Part shown: positions 31,885 through 42,809 of the stretch, one piece after another
How the letters are laid out: each line of letters opens with the position of its first letter
How positions within the stretch are numbered: position 1 is the stretch's first letter
Assembly (NCBI GenBank): GCA_000507305.1
Contig: DF239248.1
Span: 151,111-215,110 of the forward strand
Direction of reading: 5' to 3'
Source of the DNA: Breviolum minutum Mf 1.05b.01
Taxonomy: Eukaryota > Sar > Dinophyceae > Suessiales > Symbiodiniaceae
DNA: 64,000 nucleotides
Notes under the pieces: generated by a model
Database searches by the model: none
What the model saw: only the letters and a program-made list of their open reading frames with translations
Told to the model about the DNA's origin: nothing
Program-made: the position numbers and the translations under genes

Positions 31885-31990
31885 TACCCTCCCTGAAACT
31901 AACATGGCACCTGAAAATGGATGGTTGGAAGAGTAGTTTCCTTTTGGGATGGCCTATTTTTGGGGGGCTATGTTAAATTTCCGGGGTGTA
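31885..31990 (+). mobile_element. MITE family E, copy 8
   Basis: TACCCTCCCTGAAACTAACA and ATGTTAAATTTCCGGGGTGTA ends around GGATGGTTGGAAGAGTAG. Confidence 0.75.
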
Positions 31991-32070
31991 CATCCAACTA
32001 TCCCTGAGAAGTTATATCAAGATGTTAGTCTCATGTTGTACGTACACATGACTTCTAGTAGTACCAGGTT

Positions 32071-32157
32071 CTTTCGGTTGTGACCCTTTTGGGTGTTTTA
32101 TCCGTGACCTTTTCAGGGGTGAAATGACCTCGATTTGGCTTATCAAAAGGTCACGGA
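32071..32157 (-). mobile_element. MITE family B fragment
   Basis: Contains GTGACCCTTTTGGGTG and CAAAAGGTCACGG without the outer ends. Similar fragments lie at about 33999-34080, 36945-37020 and 60430-60500. Confidence 0.45.
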
Positions 32158-32373
32158 TGGAAGAAGCTGGTCCACTACGTATATTCAACAAGATGTCTCT
32201 TCGTGGATATTAATAAACATGTGGGGCAAAGCAAAATTAACAATAACACAACATGTACACATCCCAAAGAAATTGGAATTAACATATAACATGAGTTAAC
32301 CATGACACACATCTTTTTACCTAGGGTTTCATCTCCACTTCCAACACCCTTCAACTCCTTCTATGAGTTCCCC

Positions 32374-32460
32374 GGACTCACCATGGCGCAAGGCAAAGAA
32401 ACGATGACGCCTCGGAGTTCTCCGGTGGCGGCGTAGATGAGGGACAACATCGACGTGGAT
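32374..32460 (+). CDS. Short GC-rich exon-like stretch
   Basis: GC-rich patch ending at a good donor (GGAT|GTAAGG at 32461). One frame starts with ATG (MAQGKETMTPRSSPVAA); another reads RQRNDDASEFSGGGVDEGQH. The region runs on into the family G palindrome at 32523. Too short to classify. Confidence 0.28.
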
Positions 32461-32522
32461 GTAAGGCCCGTGGAGGAAGACGGGCCAAGTTCAACATCAT
32501 TTCAATAGCGGTTTTCTGCTTC

Positions 32523-32645
32523 CCCTTAATAGGTGGTAGGTGATATATAATCACCCAATAGGCAAGGACTAGAAGTGGTATATACAGTAAGTGGTACATA
32601 CAGCCAATTAGGGGATTTTGTGCTACCTACCACCTATTAAGGGAA
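32523..32645. mobile_element. Palindromic element (family G)
   Basis: CCCTTAATAGGTGGTAGGT and ACCTACCACCTATTAAGGG, a near-perfect inverted repeat; single copy in the window. Confidence 0.65.
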
Positions 32646-33333
32646 CCAGGAAAATCCATTGATCATTCCCCAGGGATCAGGTTACACTTCCCCAAAACTA
32701 ACAGTTCGCACCTGGCAGTAGGTTTTGACATAAGGAAACTATATAATCTTCCAACCCAAGTGCTTGGGGGGTGCCAGATGTTGAATTTCAGGATCCGGGT
32801 AAAATTCAACAAAAAAACACACTTTTCAATCCACCACCTTTTGAAGAAATGGTGGAGATTTAACTTCAACATGTACATTGAAAGAGGGGTGCGTGAGGTC
32901 ATAGATCCTGGTACCAAAAGGATTAATACGAAGGACGAGTCGACTCGATATACCCATTGGTATAATTTCTAGGCCCCAAACTGAACAAACGCAGCACTTT
33001 TGGAAAGACTTTCAAGGTTGTTTGGGTGCTTTGTAATCTTATAGCTTGGATGTATTGTGGCCTTTCTATTGCGCAATCTTGCAGGTGGATTCTCCTTTAA
33101 AAGGACATTTGGTCAAGTGCAAGCTGGGTCACTATCAACCTCTAAAACCTCCAGTGGCAACAAAAATACATGTCATTTAGATTCATTTAGGGCAAGAACA
33201 TAAATAAGAACCTAAATGTTGATCACCCACTATTGAAATAGTTCATTCTAAGAACATAAATTGTTATGTTCGTGGATGTTTTCGAATATTGAGATATTTT
33301 GCTATAATGTTTATGTAGCTACTATCCTTTCCG

Positions 33334-33567
33334 TCAGTTGAGGCACACAAAGATGTGAAACGAATTCCTCACATGGTGGTAGCTATCAACCACCTGGCAT
33401 TCCAAAAAAACATGTACAGTAACCTCCTGGGAATTAAGAAATCCCCTGAAAAGGCAATTTTGAAGATGCTTTTTCTTTTCTAAAAATGGGACATTATGTT
33501 TTCCAGAAGGGGAGATTACTGTATGAACCCGAACCTCTTCCACCAACGGACTACTCAATCTTTCCAT
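33334..33567 (-). CDS. 77-residue ORF, unknown
   Basis: True ATG at 33565-33567 (an adjoining GTG lies just upstream). Reads MERLSSPLVEEVRVHTVISP, then KHNVPFLEKKKHLQNCLF and FLNSQEVTVHVFLECQVVD. The composition is protein-like throughout, and no competing frame of equal length exists. Could be a small gene or terminal exon. Not recognised. Confidence 0.42.
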   Translation of the reverse strand: MERLSSPLVEEVRVHTVISPSGKHNVPFLEKKKHLQNCLFRGFLNSQEVTVHVFLECQVVDSYHHVRNSFHIFVCLN

Positions 33568-33599
33568 CACCAGGAACCCGGGACAACTTTTGAGGCAAG

Positions 33600-34880
33600 C
33601 AGTTTGTGGACTTGCGACTCGACGCCTTCGACAGCTATTGTGAGCTGATTTTGGAAGAAAAACGGTTTCCTAAGCTAGCGGAGATACAAAACCGGAGTAT
33701 CTATATACACACCCTTGACATTTATCTAATATGGATACCAAAAAATGTCGGCTTGTAAAATGTTTCTTTCATTTATTCAAGTATGGCTATTTTGAATATC
33801 TATTGGTACATTTTGGCGGGAACCCCAATACCCATGTAGTAATCCTATCTTGACATCAATTCACATGCATTTGGCTTATTTGGTTGGCCCTGATTTTACC
33901 AACCAGTATGGCAGAGATTGGAATGAATGGTAGATGTGGGGAAATATTTCACAGATGAATCCATCCAGGGTTCATTACAAACCATGCCAGCTTCTTCCAA
34001 CTGACCTTTTCATCACCCAAATGGAGGTCACAAAAAAATAACCTGAAAAAGGTCACTTAAATGACACACTTTCAAAGAGGGTCAAAATCGGAAAAAACAC
34101 CGGGGTATGTGAGACTATATATATATATATATAATCTCTTAAGATTGGAAGAAAGACCCGAAACAAAAAATATCTGCCACATGGTAACGTAATGAAACCA
34201 CCCCCACCAATCGTGCGGTACTAGTGTCTCCAGATTTTTGACCGAATCCTTACCATTCCAAGGACATGATGTTGGATGAGAGGGACCTTTTCAAGGCAAC
34301 ACAATTCCCAAACATGTTTTGGAGCTGTGCCACCCGCATACCGTATACAGACATATATTTTCGTTGAGGTCAGGAGTCAAAAAATCATGACACAAATACA
34401 AACAGTGCACTAGCATAAGGGAAATGCTTCAAAATCTATATGATATATTTGCATTGTTTGATACCCACCAAACATGAGTAAATTAATGATCAATGATCCC
34501 TGCAAGAACAAAATTAACCGCCACAAAATGCATAGAAACTCGCCTTCACCTTTTGTTTCCTCGACGGTCTCTGCATGAGGCTCACCCGAAGACAAAATCT
34601 ATAACGACTGACTGCTTGGATGAAGGGGCACCTGTGGGTAGCAATCAGTAGGTGTTATATATAACTGATTGATATTGATTGATGGTAGGTGTACCGGCGT
34701 ACAATCCAACCATTCGAACCTATACTTTGAGTTGAGATAACTGAGATTTACAAACCACCTTAGGAAATATCTACTAAACCCAGGGAGATCACCTGACACA
34801 GAATCAGCTTCTCTGTAAGCACAGGTCACTTCTTCCCAAAACGGTAAGACAAATCAATTGCAACAGCCTTCACTTCAAGG
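33600..34880. other. Spacer with decayed repeats
   Basis: Family B fragment (33999-34080), TA microsatellite and a family N copy (34425-34505). A short minus stretch near 34560-34595 (EPHAETVEETKGEGEF) may be a small exon with an AAG|GTGAAG donor. Confidence 0.35.
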
Positions 34881-34890
34881 ATCTTCGAGG

Positions 34891-35005
34891 TACACCCCGG
34901 AAGATTAACATGGAACCTGAGATAACCTGAGAATACACCCCTGGTAAAGGAAAATCATCTTCCAAACCATCATTTTCAGGTTCTATGTTAATCTTCGGGG
35001 GTGTA
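34891..35005 (+). mobile_element. MITE family E, copy 9
   Basis: TACACCCCGGAAGATTAACA and TGTTAATCTTCGGGGGTGTA, a near-perfect 20-bp inverted repeat. Confidence 0.78.
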
Positions 35006-35700
35006 CCACATCTTGACTGCTCAGCATGAAGGTGTCATATTGTGAAAAAACATCCAAAAATATTTTCGTTTCGAAGAGCTTTGGTAACTTACAAGCAACT
35101 CTGATCAAACGTTTTTTTTGCTTCTGTGATTGTACTCTTGCGATCTATCATGATCTATCTTGTCGCACGTTGACACCTGTGATAGCCAAAATGCTTCATG
35201 TGTTCAATATTGCTCTTCACCTCTCAACCCAACTACATTCTGACCAAATGAGTTTTACGCAAAAAATGTTCTAAATGTTACACCTCCAAAAAAACAATGT
35301 GCCCTTTAAAAAGGGCCAATATATTTCAATGGGAAATACATCTAAACCAACTGAACCAATTTTCTGTGGACATGTTCCTGACCAAACTCCAACTATCCCC
35401 AATACCTTTTGTGCGGGATAGCTCTGCACAACAACACGTTTTCTTCGCTGAAACATAGGGCACAAGTGATTTTACACCGGTGTCATGTTCATGATGGGTA
35501 CCTGAAATTATCAGTTTTGAAGAGATAAATAAAGGTGATGGAACCTCCAAACAAATGCAAGTTCTCAAGTAATGATCTACCTGTAGTTGATTTTCCACCT
35601 TAACTTCCTAGCTGACTCCCTAAACGGGTCATTAGATGACACCACGATTGTTCGTGGGAAATCCCATTTTTAGCATCAAGTTTGATCCCCTCAAAATGAG
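35006..35700. other. Spacer with a weak minus-strand exon candidate
   Basis: Two overlapping minus frames around 35271-35598 (VSAKKTCCCAELSRTKGIGD; QRRKRVVVQSYPAQKVLGIV) look partly coding but contradict each other. Confidence 0.3.
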
Positions 35701-35706
35701 TCCCAT

Positions 35707-35827
35707 TTACCTACAGCCAACATAGCCTCTGAAAATAGGCCATTCCAACAGGAAAGTAGATGAAAGTAGTCTTCCAATCAGCCATTTTCAGGTGCTATGC
35801 TATCTATGTTAGTTTCAGGTAGGGTAA
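35707..35827 (+). mobile_element. MITE family E, copy 10 (diverged)
   Basis: CCAACATAGCCTCTGAAAAT left part and ATGTTAGTTTCAGGTAGGG right end. Confidence 0.6.
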
Positions 35828-36064
35828 TGACCCCTGTCCCTTCCAACCACCAGATTGAATACATTGCAGGTACCCATCATTCTAGTGAACCTTTCATCTC
35901 CGCACGTCGCAGGTGGCACGTGCCAGGTCCCCATCCTCACCTGCAAAAAAGGGCGTGGGTCCATATGAGGCATTGGGGCTGCATGAATCCATTAACAATC
36001 AAAACCTGACCCCTGAGACCCTATTGAACATAAGAAAATTTGAAAGCAGAATTATATACTATCA

Positions 36065-36181
36065 ACCAGGTGATTCAAGTCGTGACCCAACTTCATCCCC
36101 GAAGATGTGGAGGTCACGGTTTCACCCCTTAAAAGGGTCACGTTTTAACCATCCCAAAAAGGTCACGACTTGAATCACCAA
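36065..36181 (+). mobile_element. MITE family B, copy 3
   Basis: Best copy: about 20-bp inverted ends ACCAGGTGATTCAAGTCGTG and CACGACTTGAATCACC, with GGAGGTCACGGTTTC inside. Confidence 0.8.
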
Positions 36182-36184
36182 GCA

Positions 36185-37420
36185 AATGAAATTGTTTGTT
36201 AATGACAAATTGTGTTGCACGGTTGTGTTTCAACAAATTTTTGTGGAATGGTGTCTTATCATTGAAGTCCTTCACCATATATCAACAACGGCAATGTCAG
36301 AAATTTGCTCAAGGCTGAAAACAGCACGACCACCACGGAACATTTTGAAATGAACAACCCAACAGCCGTGTAGGATGACACGACGCGAGAAAATAATGTA
36401 AATTCACAGAAGTTGTGGCAAGCAATCAGTATTGCCCCTGACTTCACGATAGCAAATGGACAACAACACCAACCAAAAGGAAACGTTTTCAGAAAATGTA
36501 ATGCAGGAAGAACATTTCTTGCCCCCTTGAACAACTGCATCAAATCTGTCGAAACTAAAAATATTTTAGCAACCTAGATTTCCCTGCAATAGAAGATGTC
36601 CCTTCCTCAGCTATCTTTTGGGGTGAGGTCGTGTGATGTCCAGATCTAATGGCATTTTGCATGTGCTAAGTTACGTACTGTTTTGCTACTGTCAACCTTT
36701 TTAAAGGCTTCCACTGGGGGTTGTTGTGCCGGTACATGTTGTGTTTCCTCTTTGTTTTCTGAAATTGCCTATGGCTAAGTCATCCTCTCAAAACACCATT
36801 GGCCAACACATTTTGCGTCACTTGCCGGTGCAGCCGGGCGGCAAAAAATAGGTTCCGGGAGGTGAGAAATTCTTGATGCCAGCACCCGTTGGCAACAACA
36901 TGATTTGGCGGTCCTGAGGTGTGAAACGCATCAGTTTCTTACCATTCATGACGCAACTTGATCACCCCGCATGGAGATTAGTTTACCTTTGAAAAGGGTC
37001 ATTTAAAATTTCAAAAAAAATCACTAGGGAAGAACCTGGCAGTTGATTGTTATGGTGTGTTTTTTGTTCGGGATTTCTGATTTCAGAATGCCAGCTGGAT
37101 ATGACTCGATATGTTGGGACTTCCAACATGTCCTAGAAACAATGATGAAACAAGTTGAGGGGCCCTGCCCCATGGGACCGTAGTCAAATCAGCTGGAAAC
37201 CATGATGCCCATCATGAGCTTCCATAGCCCAGCATCGGCCATCACAAGCTTTCGTATCGATATGATAAATTTACATTTCCATCATTTCCCCTTCACTCCC
37301 CATCTTAGTGCTTCATGCGCTTTTGTGAGCCTTCGTGTGCTTCCTTATCCTTTTGTAAGCCTTCATGATCCATCATCTTGAAAATATATATCAAAATCAA
37401 TGATGGTTTCCAGCTGATTT
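36185..37420. other. Spacer with scattered fragments
   Basis: Family F fragment (36565-36650), family B fragment (36945-37020), and an inverted pair TTTGACTA/TAGTCAAA with CAGCTG (about 37170-37200 and 37410-37430). A GC-richer patch at 36810-36920 might be an exon (PGGEKFLMPAPVGNNMIW). Confidence 0.3.
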
Positions 37421-37422
37421 GA

Positions 37423-37704
37423 CTATGGTTCCCATGGAGGAAGGCCCCACGGTTGTCTTTCAGAAGAAACAAATATATTTGCGCAAACTACTTGAATGTC
37501 ACAAACTTCAACATAATGCTGAGTCTTTTTCTGATAAGGTATTTTGTGGTAATAGTACCCATCTTTTCCGGTGAGGCCCAACAAATTGGGAGATTTTGCC
37601 CAGATTGCCTTGCTGCAATGGCATTTTCCCTGCTTGTCCTCGCTCCTTTTTCTGCATGAAGGTCCAAGGGTCCAGGGCTGTTTTACTGGGCAGCCTCCAT
37701 GCAC
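37423..37704 (-). CDS. Exon-like open frame, two minus frames plausible
   Basis: Minus frame ending at TAG 37423 reads GPSCRKRSEDKQGKCHCSK, LTGKDGYYYHKIPYQKK and YVEVCDIQVVCANIFVSS. An overlapping minus frame starting at an internal ATG reads MQKKERGQAGKMPLQQGNLG and is equally protein-like. A plus frame is open too. A coding exon is likely, but the frame is uncertain. No family recognised. Confidence 0.38.
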   Translation of the reverse strand: MHGGCPVKQPWTLGPSCRKRSEDKQGKCHCSKAIWAKSPNLLGLTGKDGYYYHKIPYQKKTQHYVEVCDIQVVCANIFVSSERQPWGLPPWEP

Positions 37705-38088
37705 AGACTGTTTTTATACTGGCCAGTCTCCAGGTGTGGCTTTGGTAAGGGAAGGTGTAAGTCCGACTTACGTGTCGACTTTTGGTCACAATCAAAAAAT
37801 TCAAACAAAAACAGAGAAAAACTCGAAAAAAAAACATTCCCTACACCCCTGCTAGATGAGTCAGTATAGAACATGAACATAATGATGTTGGAAAGCAGAT
37901 TCCCTTTCCTCCATCGCCTCCCTAAAGTCTGTCTTCAATGTTCATCTAGCAGGGGTGTTTTTTGGTAAACCTCAGGTCCCACATACTGTCCCATGCTAAA
38001 GAAAGTACACTTTTCGTTGGATCATATGCAAAATCCATCGTGAAATGCAGCTAAGTCCCTAAAAAAGTTGCAGAAGGTTTGTTCTACA

Positions 38089-38304
38089 GGTATTCGCTTC
38101 CAGGGGTTACATCCCAGGGAATTTGAATATATAGTGCTTAAAAGACATGAATTATCTGTCAACCCGTATTACCTGCTTGAGAGAACTGAGAAGCATCATT
38201 TCACAGGATTTGCTGGATTTGCTCTATTTCCGTGCTACGTTAACTCCGTTGACTACAATCGTTTAAAGCCCCTATGTCGAGCAAACCCCTCGAAAGGGAC
38301 ATAA
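38089..38304 (+). CDS. Terminal exon-like open frame, unknown
   Basis: The frame reads FQGLHPREFEYIVLKRHEL, SVNPYYLLERTEKHHFTGF and SVDYNRLKPLCRANPSKGT to a TAA. Most codons follow a purine-first pattern typical of coding DNA. The longest open frame starts at TTG 38068; AG acceptor-like sites occur at 38100-38120. Probably part of the same plus-strand locus as the exon at 38505-38647. Not recognised. Confidence 0.48.
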   Translation, partial: GIRFQGLHPREFEYIVLKRHELSVNPYYLLERTEKHHFTGFAGFALFPCYVNSVDYNRLKPLCRANPSKGT

Positions 38305-38504
38305 GGCAAACACTCTTTGAGCTTATCAGAAACCAGATGAACCCGTGTTGTCCCCCCCAAAACAACTAGGATGTCTGGGTAGAAGGAACCAATGATGACT
38401 AACACCCCCCAAGTATCTTTCAAGTAGGTGGGTGCTTCTACATCCCCTCTCAGAAGGCATACGACCCAACTTACAATCATTTGATCCTTGTATCCTAATT
38501 GCAG

Positions 38505-38647
38505 GGAAAGCGTTCATACTTTCAATAAACAATGCCACATTCCTCCAAGGACATGCTCAAAAACTATTTGGGGTCTGTTTTCCAAATTCCCTGGAGACCT
38601 CTTCTGGAGATGTTTGGGATGTCTACCATGTTGGGTTCCACATAACT
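38505..38647 (+). CDS. Internal exon with canonical splice sites, unknown
   Basis: A 143-bp stretch preceded by CTAATTGCAG (possible branch point and acceptor) and followed by ACT|GTAAGT. It reads GKAFILSINNATFLQGHAQK, LFGVCFPNSLETSSGDVW and DVYHVGFHIT, with phase 2 in and phase 0 out. Both borders match consensus, making this one of the best internal exons in the window. It converges on the antiporter gene 361 bp away. Function unknown. Confidence 0.5.
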
Positions 38648-39007
38648 GTAAGTTAGATAAAACATTACATGTAATGATAAAACATGGTTTTTGAAGATGT
38701 ATGCATGTGTGTTTCTCATTTGCCTTTTTCTCTTGTGCGGGGATTCTTCACCTTCCTTACCATTTAGCAACTGCACTATCTATATACTGTACTCTGAGGT
38801 CGTGCGGTGGTTTAGTCAAATTGCATTGCTTGAGCATGCTTTAGCCAACATGGATATGCCAACATGAGTTGTCAGCGAGAGAATGATGGGAATCTCTTCC
38901 CCCAAATCCCTCTTATATTCAAAAGAAATGTTAATGGACTGCAATAATTGGTCTCTGGGGTCACTCCCAGCTCCTTAATTATATAGCTAGCTGGTGATGT
39001 TCAGGCC

Positions 39008-40813
39008 TCACTCTTCACCAAAGCTGCTCTCCTCGTCATCCTCGATGGAGCTCAAGGTATCGCTCAAGGCTTCGGATTCGCCTGTGCCTATGTGATGCAT
39101 GGCATCTTCCACATTTTCCACATGGGCGGGGTCAGCTGTCCCAAATAAAGACATGGCGTTGTACGAGTCCGGCAACACGGCCGCTGTGCTGCGCCTTCGT
39201 AAACCGAATGCGCTGCTCATCTGTCGCTGTGTGGCATCGTGAATTACAGCTTCCGTTAGATTGATCTCGTTCTGCAAATTGCGGTCCGCCCCTTTTCCCA
39301 CCAGCAAGGGTTTCAAGATCTTGCGTCGAAACCTGATGCCAAGTTTGTAGAAAATGCCCGATTCACCACTGCTGCGGTACAAACATGCATCCATTGCCAC
39401 TTGTGAGCCATAGGGAATACCAAGGGAACGCAAACAAAAGGCGGTAGATCCACCAAAAACAAGAAGAAAAACACAAATCATCACGAAGGTAGCATAGACC
39501 AGGGAATCTTTAGTCCCAGGGGCATTGTTTTCATCGACATACGCCCCCAGCTCCAAAGACAGCACCAAGCCAATCCCTCCTCGTAGACCAGAATGGAAGA
39601 GCATGGCCTGATGTTTCCATCCGATGTAGTGCTGCGTCTCCGTGGGCACATGCTTGCTCACCAAGCACTTAATGCCATTGGATAAGAGACTCATCGGAAA
39701 GACAGCCGCAGCACGCCCAAGAAGGCACGCCAGCATGATCCAGAGCGAGAGGAGAAATCCCTTCTTGTGATATTGGACCGCTTGCACGCCACAACATACA
39801 AAGACCACGGTATCTCCAACGGAAGCCATTTGTTTCAAAAAAAATGATGCCAATGTTGTAGCCTCAGCAGAGAGGTGTGTCGGCGCATAGCCACCAATCA
39901 TGATGGAGGCAAACAACACCGTGATGATGCCTGACATCCCAACTTGCTCCGCCAAGGTGTAGCAAACAAAAGGCGAGCCAGCCAGGAAGAGGATGGCATT
40001 GTGTGATGAACGCCCCAAGCGGGTGAATCTCATGATCAGGACCAAAGCTACTGCCAAAGCGATGCCAAGCCCTAACGAGCCAAACAAAAGCACGAAAATC
40101 TTCACCACGATCTTGCCCAACGTCAAGTTCTTATCCGCTTCATTTCCATTGATACTCTCAAACAAGGTGATGGCCACTGCGTCGTTGATTTGGGACTCGC
40201 CAAAAACTAGGATGTAGAGTAGCGGATCCACATTCATGGCTCCGAAGGTGGCTAGTGTTGCTACCGGATCTGTGGAGCTGATCAATGAGGCGTAGGCGTA
40301 GGCGGTTCTCATGTCCTTGATGCCGTGGTAATGACTGGTGTAGACTAGAAATTCTGCCACGACCACTACAGAGATGCTGGTACCTAAAATGGCGATGATC
40401 AGAATGTAGCCAATCTGCGAAAAAAAATCGCGTTGTCTAAGAGACCAGCCAGATTCGAAGATGATCATCGGCAAACAAAATAATTTCAAGGACAAACTGA
40501 ACAGCGCATACTGAAACTTGGGATCCAGATTATCTCGTTCCCCACCCCAATCAGATGCATAGAGTGCAAAACCCAAAATAGCACCTAAACACACAGAAAC
40601 CATGGACTCAGGAAGAAAGTTCAGTCGTGCGCGGTGGATGAGATTCCCAGAGATTAAAACCAAAAGCATCGTGCACGCCACGGCAAAGACCAACTGTTCT
40701 GCCCGATCTGTCAGAGCTGTAGCTGATATGTCACAGAACAGAGGATGGAACTCATCAATAGGTACAGCTTGAGTGGGCAACCCCGCCAAGATTTCGCGGG
40801 GCGGATCCATCAT
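39008..40813 (-). CDS. Na+/H+ antiporter (NHE/CPA1-type), single exon
   Basis: Predicted 601-residue integral membrane Na+(K+)/H+ exchanger of the monovalent cation:proton antiporter family, moving cations against protons to control pH and salt across the plasma or an organelle membrane. About 11-12 hydrophobic segments run from residue 39 to 461, followed by a 140-residue cytosolic tail ending in acidic SIEDDEESSFGEE. Family motifs seen: LPMIIFESG (114-122, inhibitor-binding-like helix), SSTDPVATLA (179-188), GESQINDAVAI (205-215) with the Asn-Asp ion-binding pair at 210-211, and GLRGG (409-413) with the conserved arginine. Length and order fit a whole protist NHE8-like protein. The open frame extends 11 codons upstream to a TTG, behind an in-frame TAG at 40856-40858. 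A eukaryotic start should be the first ATG (40811-40813) or the adjacent one. Stop is TGA. No intron is needed, and the gene converges on plus-strand exons at 38.1-38.65 kb. Function is sure; localisation and exact ion are not. Confidence 0.95.
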   Translation of the reverse strand: MMDPPREILAGLPTQAVPIDEFHPLFCDISATALTDRAEQLVFAVACTMLLVLISGNLIHRARLNFLPESMVSVCLGAILGFALYASDWGGERDNLDPKFQYALFSLSLKLFCLPMIIFESGWSLRQRDFFSQIGYILIIAILGTSISVVVVAEFLVYTSHYHGIKDMRTAYAYASLISSTDPVATLATFGAMNVDPLLYILVFGESQINDAVAITLFESINGNEADKNLTLGKIVVKIFVLLFGSLGLGIALAVALVLIMRFTRLGRSSHNAILFLAGSPFVCYTLAEQVGMSGIITVLFASIMIGGYAPTHLSAEATTLASFFLKQMASVGDTVVFVCCGVQAVQYHKKGFLLSLWIMLACLLGRAAAVFPMSLLSNGIKCLVSKHVPTETQHYIGWKHQAMLFHSGLRGGIGLVLSLELGAYVDENNAPGTKDSLVYATFVMICVFLLVFGGSTAFCLRSLGIPYGSQVAMDACLYRSSGESGIFYKLGIRFRRKILKPLLVGKGADRNLQNEINLTEAVIHDATQRQMSSAFGLRRRSTAAVLPDSYNAMSLFGTADPAHVENVEDAMHHIGTGESEALSDTLSSIEDDEESSFGEE

Positions 40814-41246
40814 GCACGGCCGTGGTTGGATTGGTTCCACAGCCAAACGGTGAGACTAAACGCGCTTGGACGGGAAATTCACGCGGCATTGCAATGGTCC
40901 CTTGTTTTGCCTGGAAGTTGATGGGGTATATTTTTCCACCCATCACGTCATGTGAATTGATCCAAGGTAGGCCCAAAAACTACATGTAGTTATGAATGGG
41001 GTTGTATAACTCCCATTAAGTAGGGGAGAACACCCCAGGGGAACTTCATTTGTCAAACCATTTGTAGGGGTTCCAATTCCATTAAATATTTATAACTAAT
41101 ACGGGCCCCACCGTGTACAAATCTTGCCTTCACCATCCGACACCATCCGAACACATCCGGCGCTTCACAAGGCACCGGTAAGCGCGCTGGAGGTACAGGA
41201 TCTGGCCACCTGATGGAAAAAAGAATCTCAATGCAAGACATGTTTG

Positions 41247-41352
41247 CCAGGTGATTCAAAGTGCCCTTTTTGGGATGGTTAAATGACCCTTTTAAATGGT
41301 TAAGTGACAGACCTCCAACTGGGGAATGAAAAGGTCACTTTGAATCACCTGG
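41247..41352 (-). mobile_element. MITE family B, copy 4
   Basis: Near-perfect inverted ends CCAGGTGATTCAAAGTG and CACTTTGAATCACCTGG; interior reversed relative to copy 3. Lies about 430 bp upstream of the antiporter start. Confidence 0.78.
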
Positions 41353-41910
41353 TGTTGAATTTTTGTTGGGCAATTTTTTGTAAATCCTCTAAATTAAAGG
41401 ATTCCCTTACTAAATGACAATTTAATATGAATTCGGTTGAGGTAGCTATAAATTTTCTCATGTTTACAAACAATGAATATAATGAATGGTATCTCTACGT
41501 TTGAGTCCTGTTTGTGGTCAATATCTTGTCAAAAAAAACGTTCTAAACATCAACGTGAGCTGCTTGGGAAACATCTGTTCAAATCTCCCTTGAGAGCAGC
41601 ACCACGGATCTCCATTTGGTTTCTTCATTTCCTCGGGGCCGCAAGTTAAATTTGCGGCAAAACAAAAGCCGCCCGGAAAAAACATACCAAAGTTGAAATC
41701 AAAATTCATAAGCACAAAGTAAACGCAACCAAACACATGATGATTCATCAACCTTTAAATTTGAAATCGCTTAGGGGCCATTAGCCAAGGTGAAGAATAG
41801 CTTGCATGCCAAGGGTTTTTCCACTGCGGTGTCGGCGTTTTTTTTTTGAAAATTAAAGCTGTCCCGAAACAATGGAACCATATTATTTGAAAGAGTCGCT
41901 TCCAACCAAC

Positions 41911-42025
41911 TACACCCCCGAAGTTTAACATAACCCCTGAAAAATGATGAAAAATGATGGTTTGAAGATTACTTTCCTTTTGGGATGGCTTATTTTCAGG
42001 GGCTATGTAAAACTTCCAGGGGGTA
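41911..42025 (+). mobile_element. MITE family E, copy 11
   Basis: TACACCCCCGAAGTTTAACA and TGTAAAACTTCCAGGGGGTA ends. Confidence 0.72.
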
Positions 42026-42138
42026 AGCGAAATACAAACATGGCTGGCCAAGTCAAAGCTGGTGGGCTAAAGTGTCCCAAATGTCCCTTTTAGCCACGAC
42101 AAATAATTAGAGGAACTTGCATCTAGCCTGGAGACACA

Positions 42139-42247
42139 TATGGGGGTTTCCAAAAAAAAATGGTACCCCAAAATGGATGGTTTATAATGGAAAACCCTAT
42201 TAAAATGGATGACTTGGGGATACCACTATTTTTGGAAACACCTATAT
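42139..42247 (+). mobile_element. MITE family D, copy 2
   Basis: TATGGGGGTTTCC and GGAAACACCTATA ends; interior AAAATGGATGGTTTATAATG shared with the other copies. Confidence 0.75.
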
Positions 42248-42411
42248 GTGCAAGTATCAAATTTTTCGGCACGGATTTGCGTAATCCAATGACTTGTTTT
42301 TGGGATCACATGTCTGTCTTTGGATTTTTCGTTCCTTCTGCGGCCAGGCTTCTTTCGGAAGTTTTGTGACCGCACCTGGCCATCAAACAAACGACAGGCG
42401 ATGATAAACAA
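42226..42411 (-). CDS. Basic open frame ending in a MITE tip
   Basis: Minus frame reads RSQNFRKKPGRRRNEKSKDR and HVIPKT, then ends in codons supplied by the family D element (42139-42247). A CAG|GTGCGG donor-like site lies inside. The plus strand also carries a plausible frame, so this is tentative. Confidence 0.25.
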   Translation of the reverse strand: MFIIACRLFDGQVRSQNFRKKPGRRRNEKSKDRHVIPKTSHWITQIRAEKFDTCTYRCFQK

Positions 42412-42637
42412 TTTGCCTGGGCCTAAACCAACTAAATTTGATTACCACTGGAAGTCCAAGAAAGTTAAAATAACTGTCCCCTGGAATTTCTTAATTGAAA
42501 ATCCGTAGTAAAACAATAATCTTTACGGGAAAAACGCTAAAAATAATGGTCTTTGGAGTACCAGGGATGATTATTTGATTCAATTCCGTACCGGTATGAT
42601 ATACAAACCGTGCATCCCTCCGCGCCGCAACTACCAC

Positions 42638-42739
42638 TTAAACAAGCTGGGATGCACCTTTCAAATTCCAATCATGTAAAATCTTCTCCATCATGTCGTC
42701 ATGGGCCCTTGCCCGTGTCAAAGCCTGACCAACTTGCAT
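42638..42739 (-). CDS. 33-residue ORF or exon, unknown
   Basis: From an ATG at 42739 the frame reads MQVGQALTRARAHDDMMEKI and LHDWNLKGASQLV to TAA. Short but strongly helical and charged, in a GC-richer patch. An in-frame TAA lies four codons upstream of the ATG. Could be a small peptide gene or the last exon of something larger. Confidence 0.32.
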   Translation of the reverse strand: MQVGQALTRARAHDDMMEKILHDWNLKGASQLV

Positions 42740-42809
42740 TTTTTCAGGCGGTTAAGTGCAGCAAAGAGAATCACATCACTGACGTCGAACCCAACCTGAA
42801 ACTCAAATG

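Noticed and set aside
40841..40847. Treating TTTGGCT as a firm spliced-leader relic
   Set aside because: Only seven bases match; kept as a low-interest finding, not as a feature.
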